In this document: piece after piece, positions 41,911 to 50,921 of the stretch
Layout: every line of letters starts with the position of its first letter
How positions within the stretch are numbered: position 1 is the stretch's first letter
DNA from: Pontiella sulfatireligans
GTDB lineage: Bacteria; Verrucomicrobiota; Kiritimatiellia; Kiritimatiellales; Pontiellaceae
Assembly (NCBI RefSeq): GCF_900890705.1
Contig: NZ_CAAHFH010000002.1
Span: 1,116,001 to 1,180,000 of the forward strand
Length of the DNA stretch: 64,000 bases
Reading direction: 5' to 3'
Notes under the pieces: model-generated
Database searches by the model: none
What the model saw: only the letters and a program-made list of their open reading frames with translations
Told to the model about the DNA's origin: nothing
Position numbers and translations under genes: made by a program

Positions 41911-42368
41911 GGAACGCTTCCCTCGACCGCCGAAATGCGCGTGGCGATGGACACTTCAGGAATGCCTGCTTCAAGCGCAGCGTTCCATGCTTCGACTACG
42001 GTTCCGTGGGCCACGCGCTCGTCGGCCTCGATGATCAACGGCGCGTCAGGACTTCCGGATGCGGCGGCCTTAAGCGCGACGCGCAAACGGTCGGCGTCCA
42101 GCCGCTCATCATTGAAGTAGAACCAGCCGCCGCGCGTGATGGAAAGCACCATTGAACCAAAGCGCGCGCCACCGGTGAAGGAGGAGGCGGGCAGGCTGAT
42201 GTTGATGCCCGGTTGCAGGACAAACGGCGATACGGCCAAAAAAAAGGCCAGCGTCATTAAAGCGGCGTCGCAAAAGGCGACGCTGATGGTGAACGCGCCG
42301 GCCGGCTTGCGCGTCGGCTTGAAGCGGCGCAGCTGCTGGCTTTTCCGATGGGGGTCAAACGGTTTCAT
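41907..42368 (-). CDS. ExbD/TolR-family biopolymer transport protein
   Basis: A protein of 153 residues with one membrane helix (about 29-50) preceded by a basic N-terminus. The periplasmic domain includes INISLPASSFTGG and PLIIEADERVAHGTVVEAW, the ExbD/TolR pattern. The membrane helix lacks an obvious central Asp in the usual place (the segment is FCDAALMTLAFFLAVSPFVL, where an Asp lies near its start). It overlaps exbB by 14 bases. Confidence 0.82.
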   Translation of the reverse strand: MKPFDPHRKSQQLRRFKPTRKPAGAFTISVAFCDAALMTLAFFLAVSPFVLQPGINISLPASSFTGGARFGSMVLSITRGGWFYFNDERLDADRLRVALKAAASGSPDAPLIIEADERVAHGTVVEAWNAALEAGIPEVSIATRISAVEGSVP

Positions 42369-42996
42369 TTTTGATGTCCGCTGGCTTGATTCGGTCGTAC
42401 ACCAAGAAGCGGTAGACCTCTTCGGCAGCGAGCTCCATATTCAAAGTGATCGTCTCCACGCGGCTGAGCAGAAAGTTGTAGCCCGCAAAGGCGGGAATGG
42501 AAATGCAGAGCCCAACGGCAGTGCTTACCAGCGCCTGCCAGATGCCGGCGGAGAGGTCGCCGATCTCGGCCAACGGCGCCTGCTGCTCCATCGCCAGGAA
42601 AACGCGCACCAGCCCAATCACGGTGCCGAGCAGCCCCAACAGTGGCGTAACCTGCGCAACCGTCAGCAAGCCGCCCATATTTTTTTCCAGCCGCGGGATT
42701 TCAGAGAGACCGGCCTTGGTGATGGTTTGCTTGAGTTCATCCGCCTCTTCGTCGCCGTGCAATAAGCCAATGCGGACAATATGCGCCACGGGCCCGGGCG
42801 TTTGATCGCAGATCGAAACCGCTTCGGCAGTGTTGCCGCGGTTGACGATGGTGTAGATGCCGCTGAGAAAATCGTCCTGCTTGATCTGCGCGCGGTGCAA
42901 ATGGAATACGCGTTCGAGGAACAGCACCGCCGCCCCAATGCTGCATGCTAGAATCGGCCACATGATCAGGCCGCCTTTAACCATCAGTTCCCACAT
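42355..42996 (-). CDS. ExbB/TolQ/MotA-family proton channel
   Basis: A protein of 213 residues from the ATG at 42996 (MWELMVKGGLIMWPILACSI), ten bases after GGAGAG. It has three membrane helices; the signature region VTPLLGLLGTVIGLVRVF and GIWQALVSTAVGLCISIPAF match ExbB. With ExbD it forms the proton-motive-force-driven motor for TonB- or Tol-dependent outer-membrane work. Upstream lies heptamer-periodic DNA. Confidence 0.92.
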   Translation of the reverse strand: MWELMVKGGLIMWPILACSIGAAVLFLERVFHLHRAQIKQDDFLSGIYTIVNRGNTAEAVSICDQTPGPVAHIVRIGLLHGDEEADELKQTITKAGLSEIPRLEKNMGGLLTVAQVTPLLGLLGTVIGLVRVFLAMEQQAPLAEIGDLSAGIWQALVSTAVGLCISIPAFAGYNFLLSRVETITLNMELAAEEVYRFLVYDRIKPADIKNETV

Positions 42997-43019
42997 AGGT
43001 CTCTCCAATAAATTGCCGT

Positions 43020-43128
43020 TTTTTGGTTTTTGATTTCCGATTTTCGGGTCTGCGGCGCTTCCTTGCAATAAGAGGCCAACGCCGACAGAGCTCCGCCATT
43101 CTGCAACCGAAAATCGACATTCAAAATT
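43020..43128. repeat. Two opposed heptameric tracts upstream of exbB
   Basis: Four heptamers of the form TTTNNGR at 43020-43047 (TTTTTGG, TTTTTGA, TTTCCGA, TTTTCGG), and three of roughly inverse composition at 43108-43128 (CGAAAAT, CGACATT, CAAAATT), separated by about 60 bases. Confidence 0.7.
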
Positions 43129-43144
43129 CCGTTGCGAAGCAACA

Positions 43145-45667
43145 TTACTTTGCCTCCGCTGATTCTTCAAACAGCAGCCAGTTGTCTTTTTTTATTTTTT
43201 CAATGCGCTTGGCCGCCTCTTCCTGCGCGGGCACGTTGGCTTCGAGCACGCGGCCATAGACCTGCGCCGCCTCCAGCCAGGCCTTTTCCTTTTCCTTGAG
43301 CGCCGCCGCGCCGAAGGCGGAGCGGGTGAACCACATCACGCTGTAGGGCGACCGCTCGACGTTTTCATTGATGAAGGTGTAGACCACGTTCATGTAGCGG
43401 CTGAACGCTTTGTCGGGCACGTTGGTTTTTTCGAGGCAGCGGCCGATTTTGTATTCGGCCTGCAGCTTCAGCGCCATGGGCGATGACGGACGGTCCAGAA
43501 TGGCCTGATAGGAGTTCAGCGCCTCGGCGTAGCGCGCGGGTGCGTCGACGGCCAGCGAAAACTGGCAGTCGCCTTTGCGCCCCCAAGCGGCGTTGACGAG
43601 ATAGCTTTCGGAATAGTGTTTGATGATTTCCTCGAAGGCCAGAACAGCACGGGCGAATTCGCCGAGTTCGGTCAAGGCGTCACCTTGGGCAAAACGGGTC
43701 TGCGGAAGGATCTCGCTTTCGGGATAAGTCTTGGCCACTTCGCTGTAGCGCTCAATGGCCTTCACATAGTTGGACTCCGCGGAGGCGGCGCGCCCCGCCC
43801 AGTACAGCGAACGCGAAGCCAGCTTGTGCCCCTTGAAATCGGCCGCGATGCGCAGGAACAGCGGCTCGGCATCGGCGTAGGCGCCTTGGTTGAAATATTG
43901 CTCCGCCAGCCAGAAGATCACTTCCGGCGTCCATTCCGAATCGGGATAGGCTTTGATGAAGGCCTGGCAGGTGTTGACGGCCTCTTCCACCTGCCCTTGC
44001 AGATAGAGGCAGAAGCCGCGCATGTAGGAGGCCTGCGGCACAAATTCGCTGTCCGGATGGCCGGACGCAACAGCCTCGAACGCCAGTTGTGCATCGGCAT
44101 AGCGGCCAAGACGGTAGAGCACAAGTCCGCGTTGATGCTGGCTGAGTACGGCCGCCGTGCTGTTGGTGTAGATTTGGCCGATCGCGGTGTATTTGGCCAG
44201 CGCATCCTCCCATAGCTCGCCGGCCAGCAGGACATCGGCCGCCTGCAGCGCCGCCTTTTCGGAAAACTCGGAGGCGGGCCAATCGGCCTCCAGCCCTTGG
44301 AACGTGGCGAGCGCATCGGCGCGGCGTCCGGCGCGCGCCAGCGCCCGGCCGAGCTGGTAGAGGGCGTTCGGCACGTTTGCATGCGCGGGATAGTCGGTGA
44401 CGAACGAGCGGTAGCGCTTTTCGGCATCATCGAACTTACCGGCTTGATAGAATGAATCGCCCGCTTTAAAGAGCGCATCCGCCCGGTCGCCGGGAGTCTT
44501 GAGCTCCTTGACCGCCTTATCGAGCGCCGACGCCGACTCCGTAAAGCGCTCCAGCTCCCAGAGCGCGAGCCCCTTGCCGAAATAGGCCTGGGCCAGGCCG
44601 GCGGGGTCGGATGCAACGTCGAGATAGACCTGATAGGCTTCGTTGGCCTCGTCATAGAGACGGGCCTGCAGCAACGCGCGCGCCTTTTCGAGCTGGAGCT
44701 CGGCGGCCACGGTTTCGTTCGGTGCCTCGGCGCGGCACTCTTCGAGCAGCTTCAGCGCATCGGCGGTGTTGTTTTCGCGCAGCAACAGGCGGACCAAGGC
44801 CAGCTTGAGGGGCACGCGCTGGCGGGCATCCGGCGAAAGCCTGATGGCCTGGCGCATCACAGCGCCGGCCTCCTTTTGCTTCCCGGCCTTTTCCTCTAGC
44901 GCCGCGAGATCGACGTAGGCATCGATGCGGTAGGCCAGCCGCGTCTGATTGGTGGAGGCCAAGCCCTTGAGCAGGCCCCGGGCGGTTTCAAAGTTTTCGG
45001 CGGCGCCCTGAGTGTAGAGGACATGCGCGAGTTTGAGCTGCGCGCGTTGAGCAACGTTTGCACTCTTTTGCGCCGCCAGCCCTTCATAGACGCCGATCGC
45101 TTCCGGGAGGCGTTTTTGGAGCGTATAGATTTCGGCAAGCTCAAACTGGTTGGCCGTCCATTCAGAGTGGCTGGGAAATGCATCGGCAAACTGAAGGCAG
45201 GCGGCTTCAGCCTCTTTAAGCTTGCCGGAAGACTGCAGCATGCGCGCCTTGAGCCGCAGCGCCGAAGGGACGTAGCGGCTTTCCGCCATCACGTCCCCTG
45301 CTTCGTCGAGCGCCTTGACGGCCGGGCCGTATTGCTTCAGCTCGAACAGCGCACGGGCGCGCCAATAGATATGGCCGGGGCTCCCATCAGAGCCTTTAAG
45401 CAGGTTGAGCATTTCAGAATAACGCTTTTGACCCCACAGCGAATGGGCGAGCAGGAGCGAGGCCTCGTGCTTGTCGGCCTCTTTCGGCTCGGCGCGCAAT
45501 ACGCCGCGCGCCTGCTGCTCGGCCAGCACAAAAAACCCGTCGTCCAACGAGGCCCGGATGTTCGGGAAGCGCGCGCTGGCCGGCTGGGGAACCGGCTGCT
45601 GGGCAATAGCCGCGAGGGCAGACAACAGCGAAATGACTATTAAAATGGTTGAGCGGCAACGCAGCAT
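43145..45667 (-). CDS. Large TPR-repeat envelope protein (YbgF/BamD-like)
   Basis: A protein of 840 residues from the ATG at 45667 (MLRCRSTILIVISLLSALAA), a signal peptide; upstream in-frame codons look non-coding. The rest is about 20 tetratricopeptide-type helical pairs, many with the YPDSE or HPDSEF pattern of CpoB/YbgF and BamD proteins (YFNQGAYADAEPLFLRIAAD). Its place before exbB-exbD-tonB suggests a Tol-Pal/TonB accessory scaffold in the periplasm. Confidence 0.85.
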   Translation of the reverse strand: MLRCRSTILIVISLLSALAAIAQQPVPQPASARFPNIRASLDDGFFVLAEQQARGVLRAEPKEADKHEASLLLAHSLWGQKRYSEMLNLLKGSDGSPGHIYWRARALFELKQYGPAVKALDEAGDVMAESRYVPSALRLKARMLQSSGKLKEAEAACLQFADAFPSHSEWTANQFELAEIYTLQKRLPEAIGVYEGLAAQKSANVAQRAQLKLAHVLYTQGAAENFETARGLLKGLASTNQTRLAYRIDAYVDLAALEEKAGKQKEAGAVMRQAIRLSPDARQRVPLKLALVRLLLRENNTADALKLLEECRAEAPNETVAAELQLEKARALLQARLYDEANEAYQVYLDVASDPAGLAQAYFGKGLALWELERFTESASALDKAVKELKTPGDRADALFKAGDSFYQAGKFDDAEKRYRSFVTDYPAHANVPNALYQLGRALARAGRRADALATFQGLEADWPASEFSEKAALQAADVLLAGELWEDALAKYTAIGQIYTNSTAAVLSQHQRGLVLYRLGRYADAQLAFEAVASGHPDSEFVPQASYMRGFCLYLQGQVEEAVNTCQAFIKAYPDSEWTPEVIFWLAEQYFNQGAYADAEPLFLRIAADFKGHKLASRSLYWAGRAASAESNYVKAIERYSEVAKTYPESEILPQTRFAQGDALTELGEFARAVLAFEEIIKHYSESYLVNAAWGRKGDCQFSLAVDAPARYAEALNSYQAILDRPSSPMALKLQAEYKIGRCLEKTNVPDKAFSRYMNVVYTFINENVERSPYSVMWFTRSAFGAAALKEKEKAWLEAAQVYGRVLEANVPAQEEAAKRIEKIKKDNWLLFEESAEAK

Positions 45668-45803
45668 GTAAAAGTTCCAATGGTTGAGATGCATTATTTC
45701 CAATGACCGGAAAAGATAAAGCCTAATTTCCCCGCCATCCAAAAAGAAAATCATTCCCTCCGTCCTGAACGACCGCTAGAATTCGCGGTCTTATACAATA
45801 ATT

Positions 45804-46010
45804 ATGAAAATGGAACTCAACAGACGAATTTTTCTGGCCCTGCTCGGCACGGCCACCGTTGCCGCCTCAACCAGCGCGCGCCCCAAAGCCGGCGCCGCCG
45901 GAACTACGGCCATCGTGCGCAGGCCGGACGGCCTCCACTTTTTCTCGGACGCCCCCTGCGAACCGACGGCCCGCCCGCGCTCAGCGGCCATCCAATATTA
46001 TAGTATTTGA
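45804..46010 (+). CDS. Short protein with Tat-like signal, possibly truncated gene
   Basis: 68 codons starting MKMELNRRIFLALLGTATVA, which matches a twin-arginine signal (NRRIFL), followed by a short mature part ending AAIQYYSI with no recognised domain. The end runs into a heptameric tract. It may be the 5' remnant of an exported redox protein. Confidence 0.4.
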   Translation: MKMELNRRIFLALLGTATVAASTSARPKAGAAGTTAIVRRPDGLHFFSDAPCEPTARPRSAAIQYYSI

Positions 46011-46064
46011 ACTCCGAACATTGAACTTTGAACGCTGAACATCGAAGATTGGACATTGAAGGAA
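46009..46064. repeat. Heptameric tract GAACNNN (about eight units)
   Basis: Consecutive 7-base units beginning GAAC (GAACTCC, GAACATT, GAACTTT and so on, later ones GAAG/GGAC). It ends directly at the ribosome binding site of the four-helix-bundle pseudogene. It is the opposite-strand counterpart of the tract at 46298-46402. Confidence 0.9.
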
Positions 46065-46066
46065 CT

Positions 46067-46296
46067 ATGAAGTACGACTTTGAAGACCGACTGCTTGAAT
46101 ATTCTGCAGAAATCATCCGATTGGCCGAGCGGTTGCCAAAAAACCGTGCTGGGAATCAGAGCGCTGGCTAAAATTGATTCTGCGCGTACCTCTTCTTTCC
46201 CCCGATGATAAAACCCTCATCTTTCTGCTCAAAGAAACCGACGAACTCATCCGAATTTTTGTTTCCAGCATCAAAACCGCCAAGAGCCGCCTCTAA
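46067..46296 (+). pseudogene. Four-helix-bundle protein gene (23S rRNA IVS type) with internal deletion
   Basis: The start MKYDFEDRLLEYSAEIIRLA and LPKNRAGNQ matches the S23/four-helix-bundle family, but that frame stops after 34 codons. The C-terminal part, ESERWLKLILRVPLL and IRIFVSSIKTAKSRL, follows in another frame. About 45 residues between them (helices 2 and 3) are missing, so an internal deletion with frame change has destroyed the gene. It is bracketed by inverted heptameric tracts. Confidence 0.75.
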
Positions 46297-46297
46297 T

Positions 46298-46402
46298 TTC
46301 AAAGTTCAGTGTTCGTTGCCCGAAGTTCCGCGTTCGATGTTTAATGTTCGAAGTTCGCTGTTTCGTGTTCGAAGTTCAAAGTTAGGAGTTCAATGTTCGA
46401 CG
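46298..46402. repeat. Heptameric tract TTCNNNG (15 units)
   Basis: Fifteen consecutive units of the form TTCNNNG, a few with one change, in exact 7-base register. The last units supply both the AGGAG and the ATG (46393) of the next gene. It is the inverse of the GAACNNN tract at 46009-46064. Confidence 0.92.
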
Positions 46403-47280
46403 TTCATCATTCCCACACGCTCTTCCGTCCGCCCGCCGAGGCCTATAGCCTGATTATCCGCATCATGGACGGCTGTCCGTGGAACCAATGCACCTTTTGC
46501 GGGATGTACAAGGGTGTACCCTGCCGGTTTCTGTCCGTCGAAAAAATGGACGCCGAAATCGCCGGCGCCAGAAAAACCTATCCGCAGGCCCAGCGCATTT
46601 TTCTGGCCGACGGCGACGTAATGGCGCTCTCCTTCGAAAAGCTCAAGGCCGTGCTCCAAAGGCTGAACGAGCGCTTTCCCCGGCTGGCGCGGGTGAATGT
46701 CTATGCCAACGGCCACTCCATCCTGCAAAAGAGCGACGCCGAGCTGCGCGAACTGCGGGCGCTCAAACTCAGTACGCTCTACATGGGGCTTGAAAGCGGG
46801 CACGAAGAAACGCTGCGCGCCGTCAAAAAGCGCGAAACCGCTGAAGAAATGATTGAAGCCGGACAACGCGCGCAGTCCGCCGGGCTCAAAATATCGGTCA
46901 TGATCCTTACAGGACTTGGCGGGCAAAAAAGCTCAACGCTCCACGCGGCCGCCACCGCCGATGCACTCAACCGCATGCAGCCACGCCTGCTTTCCGCGCT
47001 GCGCGTCATCCCCATTCCCGGAACCGAACTTTACGACCAAGAAAAGTCGAGTGCCTTTACGCAGCTCACCGAGCACCAAGCGATGGAAGAGTTAAGGCAA
47101 ACCATCCAAGGGTTGGAACTCGAAAGCACCGTCTTCCGCGCCAATCATTCATCGAATATTCTGCCGATGGAAGGCCGCTTCCCGAAAGACAAAAACCGCC
47201 TGCTCGACGAGCTCGACGCCCTCCTCGCCTCCGGCGTGCTCGACACCGCCTCTCCCGGCGCCCCGCCCCTGAGCCTTTGA
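46393..47280 (+). CDS. Radical SAM protein
   Basis: A protein of 295 residues. The cluster motif is GCPWNQCTFCGMYKG, with four residues between the first two cysteines (C-x4-C-x2-C) instead of the common three, as in a known subfamily annotated only as radical SAM. MGLESGHEETLRAV and MILTGLGG are SAM-binding strands. The substrate is unknown. The first codons (MFDVHH) are made of the heptameric tract, and the ribosome binding site TTAGGAG lies within it. Confidence 0.85.
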   Translation: MFDVHHSHTLFRPPAEAYSLIIRIMDGCPWNQCTFCGMYKGVPCRFLSVEKMDAEIAGARKTYPQAQRIFLADGDVMALSFEKLKAVLQRLNERFPRLARVNVYANGHSILQKSDAELRELRALKLSTLYMGLESGHEETLRAVKKRETAEEMIEAGQRAQSAGLKISVMILTGLGGQKSSTLHAAATADALNRMQPRLLSALRVIPIPGTELYDQEKSSAFTQLTEHQAMEELRQTIQGLELESTVFRANHSSNILPMEGRFPKDKNRLLDELDALLASGVLDTASPGAPPLSL

Positions 47281-47373
47281 GCGATCAGCCCTGAGCGGGA
47301 TTCTGCCCACGCAGGCGACGACAAAGCGTCGCCCTCCAACACAATACCCTTGAGTGGCGGATCGGCCGCCCGA

Positions 47374-48189
47374 TCAACCTAGCGCGACATCGAGAATCAT
47401 CATCACGGAAAAACCAACCATGGTGGCCATCGTGACGAGGTCGATGTTTTTTTCGTTGCGCTGAGACTCGGGAATGAGTTCTTCCACCACCACGAAAATC
47501 ATGGCGCCGGCGGCAAAGCAGAGCGCATAAGGCAGAATATTCTGCATCTTCATCACAAAGGCCGCACCGATCACTCCAGCGATGGGTTCGACGATGCCGG
47601 ACGCCTGGCCATACAAAAAACATTTCCATTTCGGCATGCCTTCGCGCCGCAACGGCATGGAGACCGCCGTGCCTTCCGGAAAGTTTTGAATGCCGATGCC
47701 GATGGCCAGAGCGATAGCGCTGCCAATCGTTGCGGAAGGAAGCCCGGCCGCCACCGCACCGAAAGCTACGCCGACCGCGAGCCCTTCGGGAATATTGTGC
47801 AGGGTGATGGCAAGCACCAGCAGAGTGCTTCGCTGCCAAGAGGTTTTCACCCCTTCAGACTGTTCTATGGCCAGCCCGAGATGAAGGTGTGGAAGAAAGC
47901 GGTCGGTGATCCGCATGAAGATACCGCCACCCATGAAACCGATCACCGCCGTCAGCCACGGGGTATGGCCCAGCTGCTCGGCCATCTCGATGCCCGGTGC
48001 CAACAGCGACCAGAAGCTCGCGGCAATCATCACTCCGGCGGCAAAACCAAGCATGGAATCCATGATCTTTGGTTTGACCGCCCCCGCAACAAAAACCAGC
48101 GCCGCGCCGGCAGCGGTTACACCCCAGGTGAACAGCGTTGCAATCAAAGCCTGTATCACAGGGTTGTATTGAAGAAAAAGATCACTCAT
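47374..48189 (-). CDS. ZIP-family divalent metal transporter
   Basis: An inner-membrane importer of Zn or related metals, 271 residues and about eight helices. Helix IV has [14 protein letters not shown] and helix [15 protein letters not shown], the binuclear metal site of the GufA/ZupT group; [15 protein letters not shown] follows. The loop HLHLG may bind metal. It is monocistronic, with SAM-independent neighbours, and shows no obvious Zur or Fur box by eye. Confidence 0.93.
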   Translation of the reverse strand: MSDLFLQYNPVIQALIATLFTWGVTAAGAALVFVAGAVKPKIMDSMLGFAAGVMIAASFWSLLAPGIEMAEQLGHTPWLTAVIGFMGGGIFMRITDRFLPHLHLGLAIEQSEGVKTSWQRSTLLVLAITLHNIPEGLAVGVAFGAVAAGLPSATIGSAIALAIGIGIQNFPEGTAVSMPLRREGMPKWKCFLYGQASGIVEPIAGVIGAAFVMKMQNILPYALCFAAGAMIFVVVEELIPESQRNEKNIDLVTMATMVGFSVMMILDVALG

Positions 48190-48288
48190 GCCGTACTCTC
48201 CAAACTGTTTGTAGCTTATCGTCTTCGGAAAGATGGCACGAAACGACCTCCACTCAAAAGATTATTTAACACCTTTAGCCACTCTCAT

Positions 48289-49302
48289 CTAATGCTTGGA
48301 AGCCTCTTTGGCGACGGACAGAAGATCTTCTGGAGCCAGACGGGTTTTGTAGTCCGGATTGGAATAGGCAAAATCAATGAGGCCATCGGTTCCCACCAAA
48401 TAAACCGCGGGAACCGGCAGCATGTGATGCGCTTGGCCTGAAGCGTCTTCGAGGTCGATGCCATAGCCGGCATACTTTTCCAGCGTTGCACCATCTACCG
48501 TAAAAGCGAGGCCGAACGCCTTAGCCGCCGCCATGGAGACGTCGGAGAGCAAGGTGTAGGAGAGCTCGTTTTTATCCGCGGTCGCCTTCAGCTTTTCCGG
48601 GCGGTCGGGGCTGACCGCCAAGATGCGGAAACCGAGTTCGCGCAATTCACCCTCGATTTGCTGCAGCTGGCCCAAATGTTTGCTGCAGTACGGGCACCAT
48701 CCGCCTCGGTAGAAAATGAGGACAAGCGGCTGCTTCGCCGCAGCGGCCCGCAGATCGAAGGGCAGCCCTTCCACCGTGGCCAGCGCAACCTCCGGAACCG
48801 GCTGACCCACCTTCAACGGGCCTGGCTCATCCATTTTACGGAAATCGATGGAGGCCGAGTTGATGCAGTAGCGCAGGCCGGTGGGCGGCGGGCCATCCGG
48901 GAACACGTGGCCCAAGTGCGCATCGCACTTGGTGCAGACGACCTCAGTGCGGACCATGCCTGCTGAAACGTCGCGGTTTTCCGTAATCACCTGATCGTCC
49001 ACCGGTGTGAAATAGCTCGGCCAGCCGCAACCGGAATCAAACTTGGTATCCGAGAGGAACAGATCGGTGCCGCAGCAGACGCAGGAGTAGATCCCCAGTT
49101 CCTTGCTGTTCCAGTATTTTCCGGTGTACGGGCGTTCCGTGCCCTTCTCGCGGGTCACGTGGTACTGCTCCGGCGTCAACTGCTCTTTCCACTCCGTCTT
49201 GGTCTTGGCCACCTTGTTTGCATCCATTGCCTTTTGCTCCTCTTTCGCGCACGCCGATAAAACCGCGGCTAACATGATTATGACTGGAATTGCTGTTTTC
49301 AT
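48289..49302 (-). CDS. Lipoprotein fusion of MsrB and peroxiredoxin-like domains
   Basis: 337 residues from the ATG at 49302, eight bases after GGAGG. A lipoprotein signal (LAAVLSAC) anchors it to the envelope. Residues about 37-150 are MsrB (methionine-R-sulfoxide reductase): zinc cysteines CVCC and [12 protein letters not shown] and the catalytic [11 protein letters not shown]. Residues about 160-335 are an AhpC/TSA-type thioredoxin fold with [16 protein letters not shown]. It probably repairs oxidised surface proteins and removes peroxide or recycles MsrB. Confidence 0.88.
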   Translation of the reverse strand: MKTAIPVIIMLAAVLSACAKEEQKAMDANKVAKTKTEWKEQLTPEQYHVTREKGTERPYTGKYWNSKELGIYSCVCCGTDLFLSDTKFDSGCGWPSYFTPVDDQVITENRDVSAGMVRTEVVCTKCDAHLGHVFPDGPPPTGLRYCINSASIDFRKMDEPGPLKVGQPVPEVALATVEGLPFDLRAAAAKQPLVLIFYRGGWCPYCSKHLGQLQQIEGELRELGFRILAVSPDRPEKLKATADKNELSYTLLSDVSMAAAKAFGLAFTVDGATLEKYAGYGIDLEDASGQAHHMLPVPAVYLVGTDGLIDFAYSNPDYKTRLAPEDLLSVAKEASKH

Positions 49303-49447
49303 TTGTCCATCCTCCGCCTTCACAAGACAGCCCTAATTTAGACTGCGTTCAAAGAAGGTGCAAATTATCTTTCCACCCGATGAACCTTTTCATTGATTCG
49401 CGGTTGGTGCGCGTCTAACTTCCAGTCCTTCAAACCGGAGAGAGTCA

Positions 49448-49765
49448 GTGGCTGACGATTGGATCGACATTAAGAAAGACCCGAAACACGTGGCGCGCGA
49501 GCGCGCCAAAGCAAAGGAGCTTCGCAAAAGCAGCTGGTGGAAGCAGGAGCTGGCCAAAGGCCTCTGCCATTATTGCGGAGGAACCTTTCCTGCTTCGGAG
49601 CTGACGATGGACCATATCCTTCCCGTTGTGCGCGGGGGCAAGAGCGTTAAGAGCAACTGCGTGCCGTGCTGCAAAGAATGCAACAACGACAAGAAATACC
49701 TGACGCCCGCAGAGCTGATTATGCGGGAACTGGAAGAGGATTCCCCCGCCGAACCCGAAGACTAG
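49448..49765 (+). CDS. HNH endonuclease-like protein
   Basis: A protein of 105 residues from a GTG start after GGAGAGAG. CHYCGG and CKECNN are zinc knuckles around the HNH core LTMDHILPVVRGGKSVKSNCVPCC, with the family DHILP motif. Stand-alone HNH proteins of this size occur in many genomes; the role (repair, phage or housekeeping) is unclear. A REP-like inverted repeat follows. Confidence 0.85.
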   Translation: MADDWIDIKKDPKHVARERAKAKELRKSSWWKQELAKGLCHYCGGTFPASELTMDHILPVVRGGKSVKSNCVPCCKECNNDKKYLTPAELIMRELEEDSPAEPED

Positions 49766-49808
49766 AGCAATTCCCGGGAAACCGCAGGCTTTCGATCTGG
49801 ACTGGCGT

Positions 49809-49868
49809 GGGGCCGGATTCCGATCCGGCGCCCTTGGCTCGGAAGACGCCGGATCGGAATCCGGCCCC
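49809..49868. repeat. REP-like pair: 22-bp perfect inverted repeat
   Basis: Arms 49809-49830 and 49847-49868 are perfectly complementary around 16 bases, and each contains its own hairpin CCGGAT-TCCG-ATCCGG. It fills the gap between the convergent HNH and ldhA genes. Same nested design as 11447-11494. Confidence 0.8.
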
Positions 49869-49900
49869 TCAATCAAATCCACGCCTCTTGCCAATATGCT

Positions 49901-50896
49901 CTAATCAACCTTAACGGCATTCACCAGTTCGTCGCCGTTTTCGTAGGCGCTGATGTTTTCAAGCGTCGTCTTCGCAATGGCCGCCACCGCTTCCTGCGTG
50001 AAGTAGGCCTGGTGACCGGTAATCACCACATTCGGGAACGTCGTTAAGCGGGCGAATACATCGTCGGTCAGGATCTCGAAGGTTTTGTCTTCGAAAAAGA
50101 TTCGCCCCTCCTCCTCGTAGACGTCAATTCCGAGGTAGCCGATCTTCTCGGATTTCAGCCCTTCGATCGCAGCCTTGGAGTCGATCAATGCACCGCGACT
50201 GGTATTAATGATCATGACGCCTTTTTTCATCTTCGCAATCGAGTCGTTGTTGATCAAATGATGGGTCTCTTTAAAAAGCGGGCAATGCAACGAGACGATG
50301 TCCGACTGCGCAAACAACTCATCCAGCTCAACATATTCGACCCCAAGCTCCTCACAGGCCGGATTTTTAAATTTATCGTAGGCGATAACCTTGCAGCCGA
50401 AACCATTCAGGATGCGGATGACGCACTCGCCGATCTTTCCCGTTCCAATGATGCCGGCTGTGCGGCCGCGCATGTCGAAGCCGAGCAATCCATCCAGCGA
50501 GAAATTCCCTTCGCGCACGCGGGAATGCGCCCAGTAGACCTTGCGGTTTAACGCCAGCATCAGGCCGACTGTGTGTTCGGCCACCGCATAGGGTGAATAA
50601 GCCGGAACCCGCACCACATTAATACCGAGCTCCTTCGCACTGACGATATCCACGTTGTTGAACCCGGCGCAGCGAAGAGCCACCAGCCGAGTGCCCTGTG
50701 CCGCCAATGCAATAAGCACCGAAGCATCGACTTGGTCATTAACAAAAACGCAGGCACAATCATAGCCCTCGGCAAGCTTGAGCGTTTCGCGCCGCAACTT
50801 ACCTTCGTAATAGGTGATTTCATGTCCGTATTCTTTATTGGCTAGGTCAAAAAACTTGCGGTCATAGGGCTTAGTGCTGAAAAAAGCGATTTTCAT
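49901..50896 (-). CDS. ldhA: D-lactate dehydrogenase (2-hydroxyacid dehydrogenase family)
   Basis: NADH-dependent reduction of pyruvate to D-lactate, a fermentative end step in the cytosol. 331 residues from the ATG at 50896 (MKIAFFSTKPYDRKF), the E. coli LdhA-type start and length. NAD motif GIIGTGKIGECVIRIL, HCPLFKETHHLI, NTSRGALID, DVYEEEG and the catalytic His in NVVITGHQAY. Supports a fermentative lifestyle. Confidence 0.92.
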   Translation of the reverse strand: MKIAFFSTKPYDRKFFDLANKEYGHEITYYEGKLRRETLKLAEGYDCACVFVNDQVDASVLIALAAQGTRLVALRCAGFNNVDIVSAKELGINVVRVPAYSPYAVAEHTVGLMLALNRKVYWAHSRVREGNFSLDGLLGFDMRGRTAGIIGTGKIGECVIRILNGFGCKVIAYDKFKNPACEELGVEYVELDELFAQSDIVSLHCPLFKETHHLINNDSIAKMKKGVMIINTSRGALIDSKAAIEGLKSEKIGYLGIDVYEEEGRIFFEDKTFEILTDDVFARLTTFPNVVITGHQAYFTQEAVAAIAKTTLENISAYENGDELVNAVKVD

Positions 50897-50921
50897 GGAG
50901 ATCCTGTTTAGGTTGAAAAAG

